Origin: Forficula auricularia
Taxonomy: Eukaryota > Arthropoda > Insecta > Dermaptera > Forficulidae
Assembly: GCA_024734495.1 (NCBI GenBank)
Contig: JALMQS010000075.1
Location: 5,936,832-6,000,831, forward strand
Reading direction: 5' to 3'
DNA length: 64,000 nt
Below the pieces are notes generated by a model, which saw nothing but the letters and a program-made list of their open reading frames with translations, did not search any database and had not been told where the DNA came from. Shown piece by piece: positions 23,188-34,225 of this stretch; position 1 is the first letter of the stretch, and each line of letters begins with the position of its first letter. A program made the translations under genes and the position numbers.

Positions 23188-23324
23188 TTTTTTCTTCCGT
23201 TCGCGTCTTCTTTATCACTGGCTTCTAAAAAAATTTCGAACTTTTGTTTGAATTTGTTCCAATTGGATGCAATGTTCCCTTCTAAACTCAAGGGAGCCGG
23301 CGGCTTGAACATCTCTCTATCCAT
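23124..23324 (-). CDS. Gypsy-1 Gag N terminus
   Basis: The likely start is the ATG at 23324 (MDREMFKPPAPLSLEG), 18 bases after the LTR. It reads into SNWNKFKQKFEIFLEASDKE, the usual opening of Gag in insect Gypsy elements. It loses frame at an A-run near 23190 (six A where seven would keep the frame), after which the following residues are out of frame until the stop. The next ORF picks up the correct frame at once. Confidence 0.8.
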   Translation of the reverse strand: MDREMFKPPAPLSLEGNIASNWNKFKQKFEIFLEASDKEDANGRKNWLYSSIVLETKVWSCIIHSK

Positions 23325-23342
23325 TTTTAACACCTGACACCA

Positions 23343-23488
23343 TGTAATAGTTGGCAATTAAATGAAACACGTTATTTATTTGAATCACAGGTTTATTCAC
23401 TCGTGTCCTATATCAAGCTGCCCGCCTGGTTCAGGGCAGACCTCAGCTCTCTCCACATGTCTGTCCTTGCGCATGCGCATATATTATA
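23343..23488 (-). repeat. Gypsy-1 5' LTR
   Basis: Same 146-bp sequence as the left LTR except the final CA, here TA. The minus-strand sequence just inside is the primer-binding site TGGTGTCAGG (about 23333-23342). Confidence 0.9.
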
Positions 23489-23953
23489 CGTACCCGTCTT
23501 TGGTAACCATAAGTCTCAGAACTACGAAATTCGAAACTTAAGCTCGATATAGACTAGAATGAGTACATCAAGCTTTTGGTGGTAATCGAAACGTTGAACA
23601 TTTACATGAAAGATTTTTCGTTTTTTTTTTTTTTAAATTGGGGTATTTATCAACTGTGATGAGTTATAAGTCGTGTGTAAATTTTAATCCGATTTTCAAT
23701 AGAAGGGAGGTAAATGGAGTGTCGCGATGATTTCAAACAATTAAGAATGTGAAAGTCGTGTGGTGACCACCCCAGTTGAATTAACTTAATTATCGCCCCT
23801 AAATAATAATAATTAAATAGAAGGCTTTGATAAGAACCACATTATGCACTGTTAAATTTATTTATTAAAATAAGCATATTATACAACATAAATAGACGAT
23901 GTTTCGATCACGTGTTGTCATGATAAAGCATAAACAAACAAATAGATGTTTCA
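23489..23953. other. Unassigned flank of Gypsy-1
   Basis: Probably the other part of the DNA that Gypsy-1 entered. Near 23901-23935 (minus) ATCATGACAACACGTG..CGAAACATCGTC is a weak, decayed relative of the hammerhead-like motif. No gene. Confidence 0.3.
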
Positions 23954-24119
23954 CGAGGGGTGAACTGCGATTGGAATTAGGTGTACACCGTCTTTGGAAT
24001 TATTTGGAATTACTTTGAAATTCATTAGATAATCTATTGTCATCTATTGTCTTCTACTTGGAAATGAATGTGGAAGTGGAAGTAGGTGTACAAGATTTTA
24101 GCTCGCGGTTCACCCCTCG
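23954..24119. mobile_element. hAT-type MITE, intact copy
   Basis: A 166-bp palindromic element with ends CGAGGGGTGAACTGCG and CGCGGTTCACCCCTCG, and 8-base near-duplications ATGTTTCA (23946-23953) and GTGTTTCA (24120-24127). It is the uninterrupted counterpart of the nest at 15361-16564. Confidence 0.8.
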
Positions 24120-24544
24120 GTGTTTCAAGAAATAAATTTTGAATATAGTTTTTATTTCCATCACCTCTCTCTCTAACAAATAGAATGTAAATCTTGTGTT
24201 CGTGTAAAAATTCGAAGCTGAGATTTTTACAGACCTTTTCCTTTCAGGGTCCCATATGTTTCCAAAATTGTTTATCTTTGTGTCATTTTGTGGGTGGGCT
24301 TAAACAAAAAGCTGTATTGATCGAGAACTAATAATTATTAATTTTTGGCTAATTTATAAGAAAGAGACGTCAACGACTGATCAACTCCCTCCCTCTCATA
24401 TCTGCAAAATGCGTTGAAATCGTACCAAGTCTTGATAAAGTTTTCACTTTTTACTCTAATTTTCGTTTCCAAAAGAATACTTATATAGATTGATTATTCA
24501 CCCTCCCCCTTCTTAAATTATTTTCATTTATTTATTATGTTTGT

Positions 24545-24780
24545 TTCTTAAGTGATTCAGTACCTGGAACCACCAAGCAATGTACGGTAACCAAATTAAA
24601 AAAAAATACAAAATATATAGTACACGCCCCGTGGACCCCCCCTGAAACCACGGACTTCACCCCCACCATTGCACTCCCACCGACACCCCACGCTGGATCC
24701 CCCACAACTGCACCCCATCTCCTGCCTCTGATTGTGTGTATTCTGTATGCAAGTGTAGTACAACAAATGTATCGGTAAAT
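24545..24780 (-). mobile_element. Helitron-like repeat with GC-rich tract
   Basis: The minus strand ends CCGTACATTGCTTGGTGG..CCAGGTACTG, similar to the 3' hairpin end at 38490-38515. It carries a G-rich stretch (24630-24715 on the plus strand is C-rich) homologous to 38240-38345. The frames over it are composition artefacts. Helitron assignment is tentative. Confidence 0.4.
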
Positions 24781-24789
24781 CAAGTTTAA

Positions 24790-26804
24790 GAATTAGAACT
24801 CCTATTGTTATCACTGCCCATTGTTATTTAAATTGAGAGATATTTGTTCATTTATTGTATGTAATGATTTAATCATCATTCGACCAATGTCAATTGTAAT
24901 AATTTGAAGCCCTAATTTGCTAGCTTGGCACTTCATGAGCGTGTAGAAGGGTAGCGTTTTTACTGAAATTACTGCACTATTACTCTAAACGTAGTTGAGT
25001 ATCGGTCATAATTTTTTTGTGAGATATTCCTAATTGTATAAAGAACATTTTGTAAAATTTTCAATTTTTTTCATTAATTCCCTTTTTAGATAGTGACCTC
25101 TGAAAATTGACATTTAAAGGGTTTCGGTCATTTTTTATAAGCTCTAGAAAAAAACGAGTGCATTCTCAGGACTACAACTTATACTGCAGGTAGTTATTTA
25201 AGTATACAACACAGAAATAACTTATTGTTAGTGAGTCTCTTTTTCTTCATAAAAATTTATGGATTTAAAAAGTAACGATTTATACATTTTTTCCGAGTTT
25301 TTACAGGAAGAGTTTGACTGATTTTCTTGCATGATAGAAAAATTAAAATAATGTATACCTGAAGTTCGTTTCACGCTGAACACACTGGTTTTTTAATTAT
25401 TCTGCTATCTTTAGAAATAGCTTGGCAATTAAACTTTCCGCAAATCACGTTTTTGTCTAAAATATGCCCAACCACCATTTTAAAATGCCTGCCAAAAAAA
25501 ACTATGACATAAATTTTTTTCACGTACTGTTTGTGACTGTCTACCTATAGGGAACTCATGATAAAAAATCAGGAAAATATAAAATCATGAGCAACATAAT
25601 CTGGGTGATTTGAAATGGATTGACTCAAAAGTCACATTTTTATATAATAAATAAATATATATATATATACAATTTTTGCTCCTTAAATAAGAGTAGATAG
25701 ATTATTTTCTAGTTTGTCTTTGCATTATTTGCTACTATTAGGAATTAATTGATCTTTCAGATATTGTACATTTCACTCACAAGTAATTTATTTGACCAAT
25801 TAAAAAAATCGATACACATATTTTAGCCATTTAGTAAGATTTATGTTTAAAAGATTAATTAGCATCGAATAACCTGTCTATTAGATTAATTTGAGTTCTA
25901 CTCAATCCACTCCGTTTTACGTTTAGAGAAATTGCTTTCGAGAAGTAAAGAGCCATTTTAGGGTAAACATATTAGTAGTTTGGCCTTTCTCAGTCACAAT
26001 ACTTATAAATAATTTAGATCATTTATACCTTCGGCCTTGGCTTAATGAAAAAACCCGACCTCGAAAATTATACAACAAGAGGCATGAGTTTTTCTTAACT
26101 GTCTAAGTTCTCGTAAACCTTAAACACAAGTTTCAAAAAGAGGTATATATAACTACATGACTTCAAAAGTTTTAGTTTAGTTTATGGATACAAATTTTTA
26201 TTTAATACATATGGAAGAACAAGGATAGAAATGCCTGAAACATAAAGAAAAATCACATTCATGCATGATTTTCCGTACGCCAGTATCTGAATCTGTATGA
26301 GTTTCAATCTCTGTCTGTCTGAATCAAGATGAGTTCCAATACCAACAATATCAAAAGAAAGAAAAATTTTATTCTGCCAAAATGTTAGTATTTTCAAAAC
26401 AAAGATCTGATTAGATTCAGATTAGCTTTTATAAATTCTCATTCAAAAATGCAGAACATACCCTATAGTTTGTATATATTATATAAGTCGTTAACAAACA
26501 GTTGTAGATAACACCAAAGATGGTACCTACTATTTGCATAAGATAGACAACTTATTTTTGAATTTGACGGAAATCAAAATAATTTTACCTAAATAATCAA
26601 TATCCTCTAATTCAGGACTTGCCAACACTCGGCCCGCGACACTCTTATGTGCGGCCCGCGGTTATATAATTTCTTTATTATGAATTATAATTTTTAACAT
26701 GATTTATCATCGTCTATTCCGATGTTCTTTAAATACTATTGAAAAAGAAAAGAAAGATGAAGGTACTATTATTAGTTGCAGCTTATTTTATTTAAATTTA
26801 TTTT
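24790..26804. other. AT-rich intergenic DNA
   Basis: Two kilobases with no supported gene. At about 26617-26665 GCCAACACTCGGCCCGCG..GTGCGGCCCGCGG resembles a hAT terminus without a detectable partner. A TTTTTATATAATAAATAAATATATATA low-complexity tract lies near 25635-25665. Confidence 0.4.
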
Positions 26805-26809
26805 GTCAT

Positions 26810-27400
26810 CATCATCATCATTGAGTACACAGTCCTAAAGCTGGTTTGACACAACCACCCGTCTCCGCTCGGCTCTGTCCCATGCCAACTCTTTGACCTC
26901 TCTAAATATCTTGCATCCCATATCCCTAATTATTTGGTCGAAATATTCTAATCTGGGCCTTCCACTACCCCTTTTCTCCCCCCCCCCCGCAAGATATCCC
27001 TAAGCAATCCCCCATGTCTCAGTGTGTGCCCCATCATCTGACCTCTTCTCTTCCTCAGACTCCTCCACAAGGTTCTTCTTTCTCCGATTCTTCCAAGAAC
27101 TTCTTCATTTGTAATTCTATTCATCAATTTGATATTCATCATTCTTTGTAGCACCACATTTCGAAAGCCTCCAATCACCTTCTTTCTCTCCGCTTCTCAA
27201 ATTGTCCAGGTTTCACATCCGTACATGGCTATACATATGTCTTCAATAGCATCTTCCTGTTTTCTAGGCTGATTGAGGAGGAGCATAACAGTTTTTGTTT
27301 TGAATTAAACCCCATTTTAACTTGGGAAATTTGTGATTTAATTTCTTTTTGGCTAATCCCATGTGATTTTACTTCCTAGATACCGTAAATATATAGAGTT
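26810..27400 (-). pseudogene. RTE/CR1-type LINE reverse-transcriptase C terminus
   Basis: On the minus strand pieces in several frames read CIAMYGCETWTI, MMNIKLMNRITNEEVLGRIG and RKRRGQMMGHTLRHGGLLRD. This is the thumb and C-terminal region of LINE reverse transcriptases, where the WTDRVTNEEVL and GHTLRHGG-type motifs are well known. Frameshifts and a C-run (26981-26990) break it. The terminal (TCA)n at 26806-26821 is probably the element's 3' tail. The palm domain is missing. Confidence 0.7.
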
Positions 27401-27614
27401 AAGGAATTCCTCTATTTTCTAATAAAACATTTTTAATTTAAAAAATATAATTTCATCCAAATCGTTAGAACCGTTTTCGAGAAACTGCTTCTATATATAC
27501 CGGGTGAGTTTTTTATCCTGAGACAGTCCTATAACTAAATAACAGTGGATTATATGAAAAAAAGTTTCAAATAAAATTTTAGTTATATCAGGGGGAAACT
27601 AAACTATGCTATTG

Positions 27615-28971
27615 TTTTTTTTTTTTTTTTTTTTATGATAATGATGAGAGAAGGAGTTACACCAAAAAAGGTGCAACCCCTAAAGGCCTGGGTTGGCCCC
27701 TCCATCGTGAAAAGAAGAAGAAAGAATTTTATGGGTTGGGCGGGGGTCGAAGGTATCTGTGGATACGGGTCTTAAATAGCTGAAGGTTATAAGTCGCGGG
27801 AAAGATGGTGGCAGGGAGCGAGTTCCAGTCTCTGGAGGTCAAAGGGATAAAAGAGTTGGCGAAAGCGCTTGTTCGAATTTTATCCAATTTGACAGCGAAG
27901 GGGTGCTGAGCGTTAGAAAACCGCGTGTTTCGCGTAAAGAGGGCATTAGGGGGGATAATTGATTTCAGCTCGACTGAACAGACACCGTGATAGTATCTGT
28001 AGTACAGGGAAAGGGCAGAAACGGTTCTTCGGTGAGCCAGGGAGTCGAGTGAGTTGGTTAGAGCCGGTTCTCCTATTAGTTTAATTGCTCGCTTCTGAAT
28101 TGCATCCAGTGTGGCAAGAGAATGCTTGGAGGCACCCCTCCACAGATGAGAGCCATATTCGAGACAGGGACGAATTTGAGCCTTATACAGCATAAGAAGT
28201 TGACTGGGAGTATAACAGCGTCTAGACCTAAATAGGAGACCAAGCTTGCGCGCTGCAGCTTTAGCAGTGGTTGAGATATGGTCATTCCATGAAAGGTCAG
28301 ACCCTAGAGTTACGCCTAGCATTGAAATTTTATCCCTGAATTCTAGTGAGTTTGAGTCGAATGATATGTTTGGGAGGTTTCTGTCGACGCGCCTAGAAAT
28401 AAGGCAACACTGAGTTTTCCCTGCATTGAAGTTAACTAAGTTTTGGGATCCCCAGTTTTTAAGTTTGCATAAGTCTAAATTAATTGAAGAGGCAATGTCT
28501 GCACGGTTTTGCGATGTAGGGGCGTTATGTAGGGTGCTGTCATCTGCGTAACAATGTACCGGATTGGAGGGCAAGTTTAGAAGGTCGTTGATATAGATAA
28601 GAAAAAGCGTAGGGGAGATAACCGATCCCTGAGGAACTCCAGCGTTGGTGTGGAAGGGGGAAGATGATATTCCATCGATGACAACCTTAATACTACGGTC
28701 TGAAAGAAAACTTTCGAGCAACTTACAGAGTTTCGGTGCAAGGCCGACGGAGGTCAATTTGGCAAGAAGATTTTTGTGCCAGACCATATCGAAGGCTTTT
28801 GAAATGTCTAAAGCTACCGCGAGGGTCTCATTCCCGGCCTCCAAGGTTTTGTTCCAGATATGAGTTACATATGCTAGGATGTCACCTGTCGACCGGGATT
28901 GCCTGAAGCCGTATTGCCTATCGTGGATAAATTTATTTGACTCTAAGCGTCGTAGAACTTTGTTGTCCTAG
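27615..28971 (-). mobile_element. LINE-A copy 4, 5'-truncated with long open RT
   Basis: Poly-A tail seen as T's at 27615-27634, then 3' UTR, then an open reverse-transcriptase frame to the truncation near 28971. It differs from copies 1-3 at many sites and belongs to a sister subfamily. It is inserted in the left arm of the palindromic element at 27500-29439. Confidence 0.85.
27729..28971 (-). CDS. LINE-A reverse transcriptase, uninterrupted but 5'-truncated
   Basis: Open for about 414 codons from the truncated 5' end (KVLRRLESNKFIHDRQYGF) to the stop at 27729. The first ATG at 28844 is internal. RT motifs in order: QYGFRQSRST, ALDISKAFDMVW (first catalytic Asp), AGVPQGSVISPTLF, and CYADDSTLH with the YADD catalytic pair, then the C-terminal thumb region (KAQIRPCLEYGSHLW; LDAIQKRAIKLI). 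No endonuclease or ORF1 remains, so it is not autonomous. The type fits Jockey/CR1-like LINEs, which prime reverse transcription at a nicked target. It is the best reference in this window for the broken copies 1-3. Confidence 0.9.
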
Positions 28972-29575
28972 AACAAGCTTTCAAGGGTATTTTGAGGTCA
29001 AGTTCTGTTTTGTAAATAGAAACCTATATGTTTCTGTACATATTCTGAATCTACAATAAAAACTGAACAACTTTTATTAGAACTATTTTTTTACGACATC
29101 AAATAATAAAAAATTGAATGATTGTTAAAAATAATTATTAGAATTTTTTTGAGATCTGATTTAAAATTTTTTATTGTTTGATGTCTTATAAAAAATAGTT
29201 CTATTAAAAGTTGTTCGTTTTTTTTTGTAGATTCAGAATATTTACAGAAACATATAGCTTTCCATTTAAAAAACAGAACTTGGCCTCGAAATACCCTTGA
29301 AAGCTTGTTCTAAGACGACAAACAATAGCATACTTTAGGTTTCACCCCTGATATAAATAAACTTTTATTTGAAACTTTTTTTCATATAATGCACTGTTTA
29401 TGAGTTATAAGACTATCTCAAGATAAAAAACTCACCCGGTATATATATACGTTTTTTTATTTTTACGTTATATATATACAAGAATTGCTCGTTTAATTTT
29501 AATAAATATTCTTTCATAATTTCCACAAATGGTTTGTTCTAAAATAGTTTACTTAAAAATATTTATAAATTGATA

Positions 29576-30045
29576 AAAAATTGGACATTGGATTGAGCGG
29601 GATGGGATACGAACCAATCGACTTGATTGGGGAATAATGGAATTGAAATAATTATCGGAAAAGAGGTTTTTTTATCTAATTAGATTTTTCCTCTTATTAA
29701 AAACAAGGACTAAAGATAAATAAGGACACTCGATGGTGGAGAAGTAATCTCCGGAATCGAAGCGAAAATACAATGTATACATTAATTAATGTAAAATAAT
29801 TGGTTTAATAAAATTTATAAAAAAAAAATTGATAAAAAATCGGATGAAATGAATTGGTGAACGAATATGGAATTGGAATAATTATCGGAAAAGAGGTTTT
29901 TTTATTTAATTAGTTTTTTCCTCTTATTAAAAACAAGGACTAAAAGATGATCAAGGACATTCGATGGTGGAGAAGTAATCTCTGGAGTCGAAGCTCAAAA
30001 ACAATGTATGCATAAATTCATCTAAAATAAAATGATAAAAAATCA
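29576..30045 (+). repeat. Tandem duplication, about 230-bp period
   Basis: ATTATCGGAAAAGAGG occurs at 29651 and again at 29881, and the following ~170 bp match closely (AAAACAAGGACTAAA; CGATGGTGGAGAAGTAATCT). Two copies only. No function is evident. Confidence 0.8.
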
Positions 30046-31261
30046 GAATACAATCCTAGTGAAATTTGATCATAGTTTACATTAAACGATTTATATATTT
30101 ATAGTGTTCATAAACTTGTATAATTATTAAATTCAACAATACAACTGCTTTAAGTAGATCCAGCTGTAATCATTTTAGTTAAGAAATAATACAGATTCAC
30201 CTATTTTATTAGAAAGTTTTAATATTTTATATTAATATTTTAGCCGTTAAGCATGAATCCGAGGAAAAAAAAATTGTTCATGGAAAAATGAAATTTATAA
30301 AATTTTAAGAATAAAATGACATCAAAACTAATATCACCGAATCGGTCATTTGTGAGTTATTTATTCGTGCCTAAAAGGTAGGCAACCAATTCAGCATCCT
30401 AGCATTTGCAAAGCCTACCATATAGGCGTGTCCAAATTAATTGTTATAAAAAGAGTCTCATTCTCATTATCAACTACAAATAAGAACGAATATTTTATTT
30501 CTAGTATTTAGAATTTATAAAGCACGGAACCCTTTTGGTATTCAGATTGACTCGCGCTTAGCGGGCCTATTTTAAAAGCCTATGATGATTATAAATAAGA
30601 TAAATAAATGATTAATAAACTAAAATTCAGAACGAAAGTTTGAATGAATAAACTCCATTTTTATACGAAGTTTGAATTTTTTAGCCCAAACCGTTTGGGA
30701 ACGAAGCATTTCCTAATTACTTCAAATTGTAGCAAGTCTTAAAACAGAATTAATATTACTTTAATTTATTAAGGGAATGAAAAATATCTTTGAGAGTATT
30801 ACAATTGTAAAATAAAAAATAAACAAAATTAAAAAAAAAAACAGTTCTTATTAAAATAAAAAGTGAAAAGTAAAAGAGCTGTGAAGTTTTTACGAAATAC
30901 TCTGACATTTAATATTGTTTATTGTTCCTGGCAATCTTTCAGGCACGCGAATCCTTTTATTAAATGTTTTATTTATTCTCTTATTGAGTTAAACGTTGAA
31001 TTTTGTAAAATTGATTATTTTATATAATTATTTATTCAGAAGCTGATATTAATTAAATTAAATAATGAACGAATAAGCTGGCCTAAATGTTCATAATTAC
31101 ATTCAATTATATATTTAATCAAGCTTTTTATAATGTTATTGATTTTATTATGTCATTTACCATTTACATGAGTCGTTCAGAAGCCAATGTGATTGAATAG
31201 ATTTTTGAAAAAATTCTAAATTTTTGTAAATTCTTATACAAAAATAAACACTTTTTCTTTT
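30046..31261. other. AT-rich intergenic DNA, no gene recognised
   Basis: No exon, repeat terminus or RNA gene could be supported. Confidence 0.4.
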
Positions 31262-32119
31262 TTAACCGACTTCAAAAAAGGATTAGGTTATCAATTCGCT
31301 GAATTTTATTTTTTATTTTTTTTTTGTGTGTCTATGTTACCTGATTTCTTCCGCCAATTGTGAACCGATTTTGATGATTTTTTTTCATTGGGTTCAATAT
31401 AGTTTCCGATTGGTACCATAAAAATTTCATTGGTTTTGGACCTTTTTTGTTATGTATGTTTGTGCATAACTTCTTCGTTTATGAACCGATTTTAATGATT
31501 CGTTCTGCGTTTGGATCAGTATAGCTCCAAGGTAGTCAGGATATTTAACTATTTATTTATTTTATGTATGTTCAGCGAGAGCTTTTTGCCACGTTGACCG
31601 ATTTCGATGATTCTTTTTTTATTGGAAAGGGGGTACCTTAGAGGTGGTCCATATTAATTTGATCAAGTTCTGATGATAGGATTAATGACAAAATAACGTA
31701 AATATTTAATTCTTATGAGCAAATAATCGAAATTATAATAAATAAAATATTTTATAAAAAAGAAATATTAAAACGTTCATTTAAAACCCGAAAACGTTTC
31801 GAGAGAATTTCTATATTTATGAATTGAATTTTTTATCAATTTCTGATTCATTCGCCCGAGGCTTTCTCTTACGAGATGCATACAAAATATTATCTTAAGT
31901 CAATATTAATAACATCACTAAAAAGAGAAAAATAAATATAATTTTTATTAAAAAAAATAAAAACCGACTTCAAAAAAATTAAATGCAACAAATAAAATAA
32001 TAAGAACTCAAAAATCAAATAAAATACACTAAAAGGTATAAAATAAATATCTAATTAAGTTACAACTAAACGATGAAATTGTTACATGAAATCACTTTTT
32101 GAAGTCGGTGCCAAGCAAA
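31262..32119 (+). mobile_element. Family-E repeat, long copy
   Basis: Starts TTAACCGACTTCAAAAAAGG and ends CTTTTTGAAGTCGGTGCC, so the ends form an inverted repeat of about 15 bp (ACCGACTTC/GAAGTCGGT). Inside are recurrent ACCGATTTTGATGATT and GGGGGTACCTTA motifs. No coding frame. Copies lie at 18656, 42169-42779 (reverse) and 48238-48890. A piece of a further end lies at 32160-32230. Confidence 0.7.
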
Positions 32120-32254
32120 CTATATAATCTAGCTTACCCACTAAACGTACTAAATAAGATCCGTCGATTTTGAGTTCTTACCATTTTATTTGTTGCATTT
32201 AATGTTTTTTCAAGTCGGTTTTTTTTTATAAAAATTATTTAGTACAAGAGATCA

Positions 32255-32362
32255 TGGTTTCAAGGAATCCAAAATGCCATGCAAGCCCGCGGGCTGGAAG
32301 AGGAAGACTGTGCCGACAGAAGGGCATGGAGAATGGGAAGCGAGAAACGGCGTCCGCTGTAA
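32255..32362 (+). pseudogene. LINE reverse transcriptase, extreme C terminus
   Basis: A 36-codon open stretch to a TAA, starting WFQGIQNAMQARGLEEEDCA and ending DRRAWRMGSEKRRPL. The 'AxDRxxWR' ending is the typical C terminus of RTE-type LINE proteins. The tail after the stop is a (TA)n run, and Gypsy-2 inserted into that run. It is probably the same class of element as the fragment at 49170-49325. Confidence 0.6.
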
Positions 32363-32392
32363 GCAAACTCGCAGGATATATATATATATATA

Positions 32393-32703
32393 TGTAAGTT
32401 TCTTCTTAGGTAAATGAAAATCGAATTCTGAAATTGAATTTAGATTTAATAGGTTATGATACAATGTATATTAATATATTACAAATTATATACAAATTAT
32501 ATACAAATTAAATACAGATCAAATATTTGAACAATACCTGAAATTGAATTTAGAATCGATTTTTCAGGTCCTTTATTATTTCTTATTAATAATTATAATT
32601 TTTGATTTATTAAGTTACACGTCAGCTGAGATTGATGTCAAGTCATTGGGACTGGTTGGCTGGCTGGCTGGCTTGAGTTTGACGCGCAGTTTTCAAACTT
32701 AAA
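32393..32703 (-). repeat. Gypsy-2 3' LTR
   Basis: Direct repeat of 36980-37290, no difference noticed. Contains a (GGCT)n stretch near 32657-32671. Confidence 0.92.
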
Positions 32704-32715
32704 TCTCCCCCTCCG
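32704..32715 (-). promoter_or_regulatory. Gypsy-2 polypurine tract
   Basis: The minus strand reads CGGAGGGGGAGA, directly abutting the 3' LTR, as expected for the plus-strand primer. Confidence 0.75.
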
Positions 32716-32777
32716 AGACATCAGCTGGCAGTAACTTTCTTTTGTGAAACAATGTTGTTTTTTTCCTCTTTTTTTAA

Positions 32778-33560
32778 ATGCTACTTCAGATGGAATTTGA
32801 AATTTTTCGCACAATTCGGAAAGGTCCTCTTCTGATCTTGTCTAGTTTATTTTTGTTTAATTTGCTGCCTGTTTCGACATATACCATTTCATCTTTCTTG
32901 AATTCATATTTCTTCCTTCTTTTATCTACTCTGGCTTTATTTTTTTTGAATTCTTCGATCGAGTTCTTTACCTGCTTGCTCTCTGTCTTTCTCCATATTA
33001 CTTTCCTGTTGGAGACTTCTTGGAATTATCTCGGATTTGTTTCCGAAAAGTAAGTATTCTGGTGCGAATCCTGTAACACTGTGAACAGTATTATTATATT
33101 CCTTGATACATTCATCTGCTATCACAGACCAATTTCTTCTTTTGTTATCCCCATTTATTTTACATCTTATTCTGTTTACGATTGTTTGATTTGCCCTCTC
33201 ATTTAAACCGTTCGATTCGGGACCAATCAACACAAGTGAATATTAATTTGATATTTTTGTCTTTGAGGTAGTTTTTTAGCTCTTTTGAGTTTATCCCAGA
33301 CATATTGATCGCCCAATAATGTCTTTATTGAATTTTTTTTTGTTATTGGGTCAATCAATTTTATAAAATCATTTGCTGTCTGTGTTTTTGAGGTCAGAGC
33401 AAATACATATCTTGTCATATGATCCACTAGGATGTGCATGTACTTTTTAGATGATTTATTCCAGAAAATCCTCCAATTGTGTCAATTGACATGATTTCAT
33501 ATGGTTCTTTTGCGGGTCCAAGCTGTGACATTTGTCCTATTAATCTGCCTCTTCTTGATT
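32778..33560 (-). pseudogene. Gypsy-2 integrase core and C-terminal domain, frameshifted
   Basis: Read from high to low coordinates, the core lies in at least four frame segments: one with IDTIGGFSG (first catalytic Asp), one with MHILVDHMTRYVFA and LLGDQY (second Asp), one ending in FTCVDW, and one with IGPESNGLNERANQTI (catalytic Glu). The tail, ending at 32778, carries DEMVYVETGSKL and RRGPFRIV, the GPY/F-type module. All three catalytic residues can be seen, but the shifts between them prevent one protein. Confidence 0.8.
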
Positions 33561-34225
33561 TGTTTTTCAATGCATGTCGAGCATGTTCTGCAAAATTTTC
33601 TTATTAATTTGTCCATATTCTTGAAATAATAATGAGGTCTTATTTTATTTAGCAAATGCTTAACACCAATATGTCCATAGAAGTCATGAACCTTTTTTAT
33701 TAATTCATCGCCAAATCTTCTTGATACAAATATTCTTTCATTATTTCTCAAACCTTTGAATGCGATATCACCTTTTTTTACTATATTCTTAGAATTATTT
33801 AACTCTTCTTTGTTTAACTCCTGATCATTCATGATTTCTTCCAAAGATACTATATTTACTACTTTTAAGATGTCTTCTTCGTTTTCAAAGCTCTCTAATA
33901 CTGGGTTTCTTGATAGAGAGTCAGCCTCTAAGTTTGTTTTTCCTGGAGAGTATATAATTTTAAAATTATATTGAGACAGATAGAATATCAGTTCTCCGAG
34001 AGGTTCATCAGTTCTTGCTTTTACTCGCAAAGTCTCCAAAGGCTTATGGTCAGTTATTACAGTAAATTGTCGACCTATTAACCAATGTTGCCAGTATTTT
34101 ATGGCCTCTTTAATAGCTAGGCATTCTAGGTATATAGCCTTGTGCTTTTTTTGGGTGGGGTTCAATTTTTTTGAGAAGTAGGCTACTGGGTGGAGAACAC
34201 CATTTGCCTGTGGTTGTTTAAGCAC
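33497..34225 (-). pseudogene. Gypsy-2 RNase H and integrase zinc module
   Basis: An open frame of 242 codons. The RNase H part has VAYFSKKLNPTQ, ECLAIKEAIKYW and ITDHKPLETL, then the tether. The integrase zinc-binding module follows (HDFYGHIGVKHLL..CRTCSTC). Upstream it should connect to the RT frame, but a single base is missing near 34215. Downstream it goes out of frame at about 33560 before the catalytic core. Confidence 0.85.

Larger units (their letters stand above)
18971..23488 (-). mobile_element. Gypsy-1: Ty3/Gypsy LTR retrotransposon
   Basis: A 4518-bp element in minus orientation with two 146-bp LTRs that are identical except for the last dinucleotide (CA versus TA). Flanking bases TGTAC and CGTAC fit a 5-base target duplication with one substitution. 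After the 5' LTR (right) the minus strand reads TGGTGTCAGG, which would pair with a tRNA 3' end of the type found in tRNA-Leu. Before the 3' LTR (left) is a purine tract. Gag-Pol order is Gag, zinc knuckles, protease, RT, RNase H, integrase. No envelope gene. Confidence 0.95.
27500..29439. mobile_element. Palindromic TA-target element containing LINE-A copy 4
   Basis: The ends CCGGGTGAGTTTTTTATC and its reverse complement (GATAAAAAACTCACCCGG) are each flanked by TA. Left arm 27500-27614 and right arm 29322-29439 match, and a second inverted pair 28963-29140 / 29160-29322 continues the palindrome. Without the LINE the element is about 580 bp. TA flanks suggest a Tc1/mariner-type MITE. Non-coding apart from the LINE. 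Confidence 0.75.

Noticed and set aside
24535..24814. Gly/Arg-rich frames on the minus strand
   Set aside because: They translate a G-rich tract of a Helitron-like repeat; no start context or motif.
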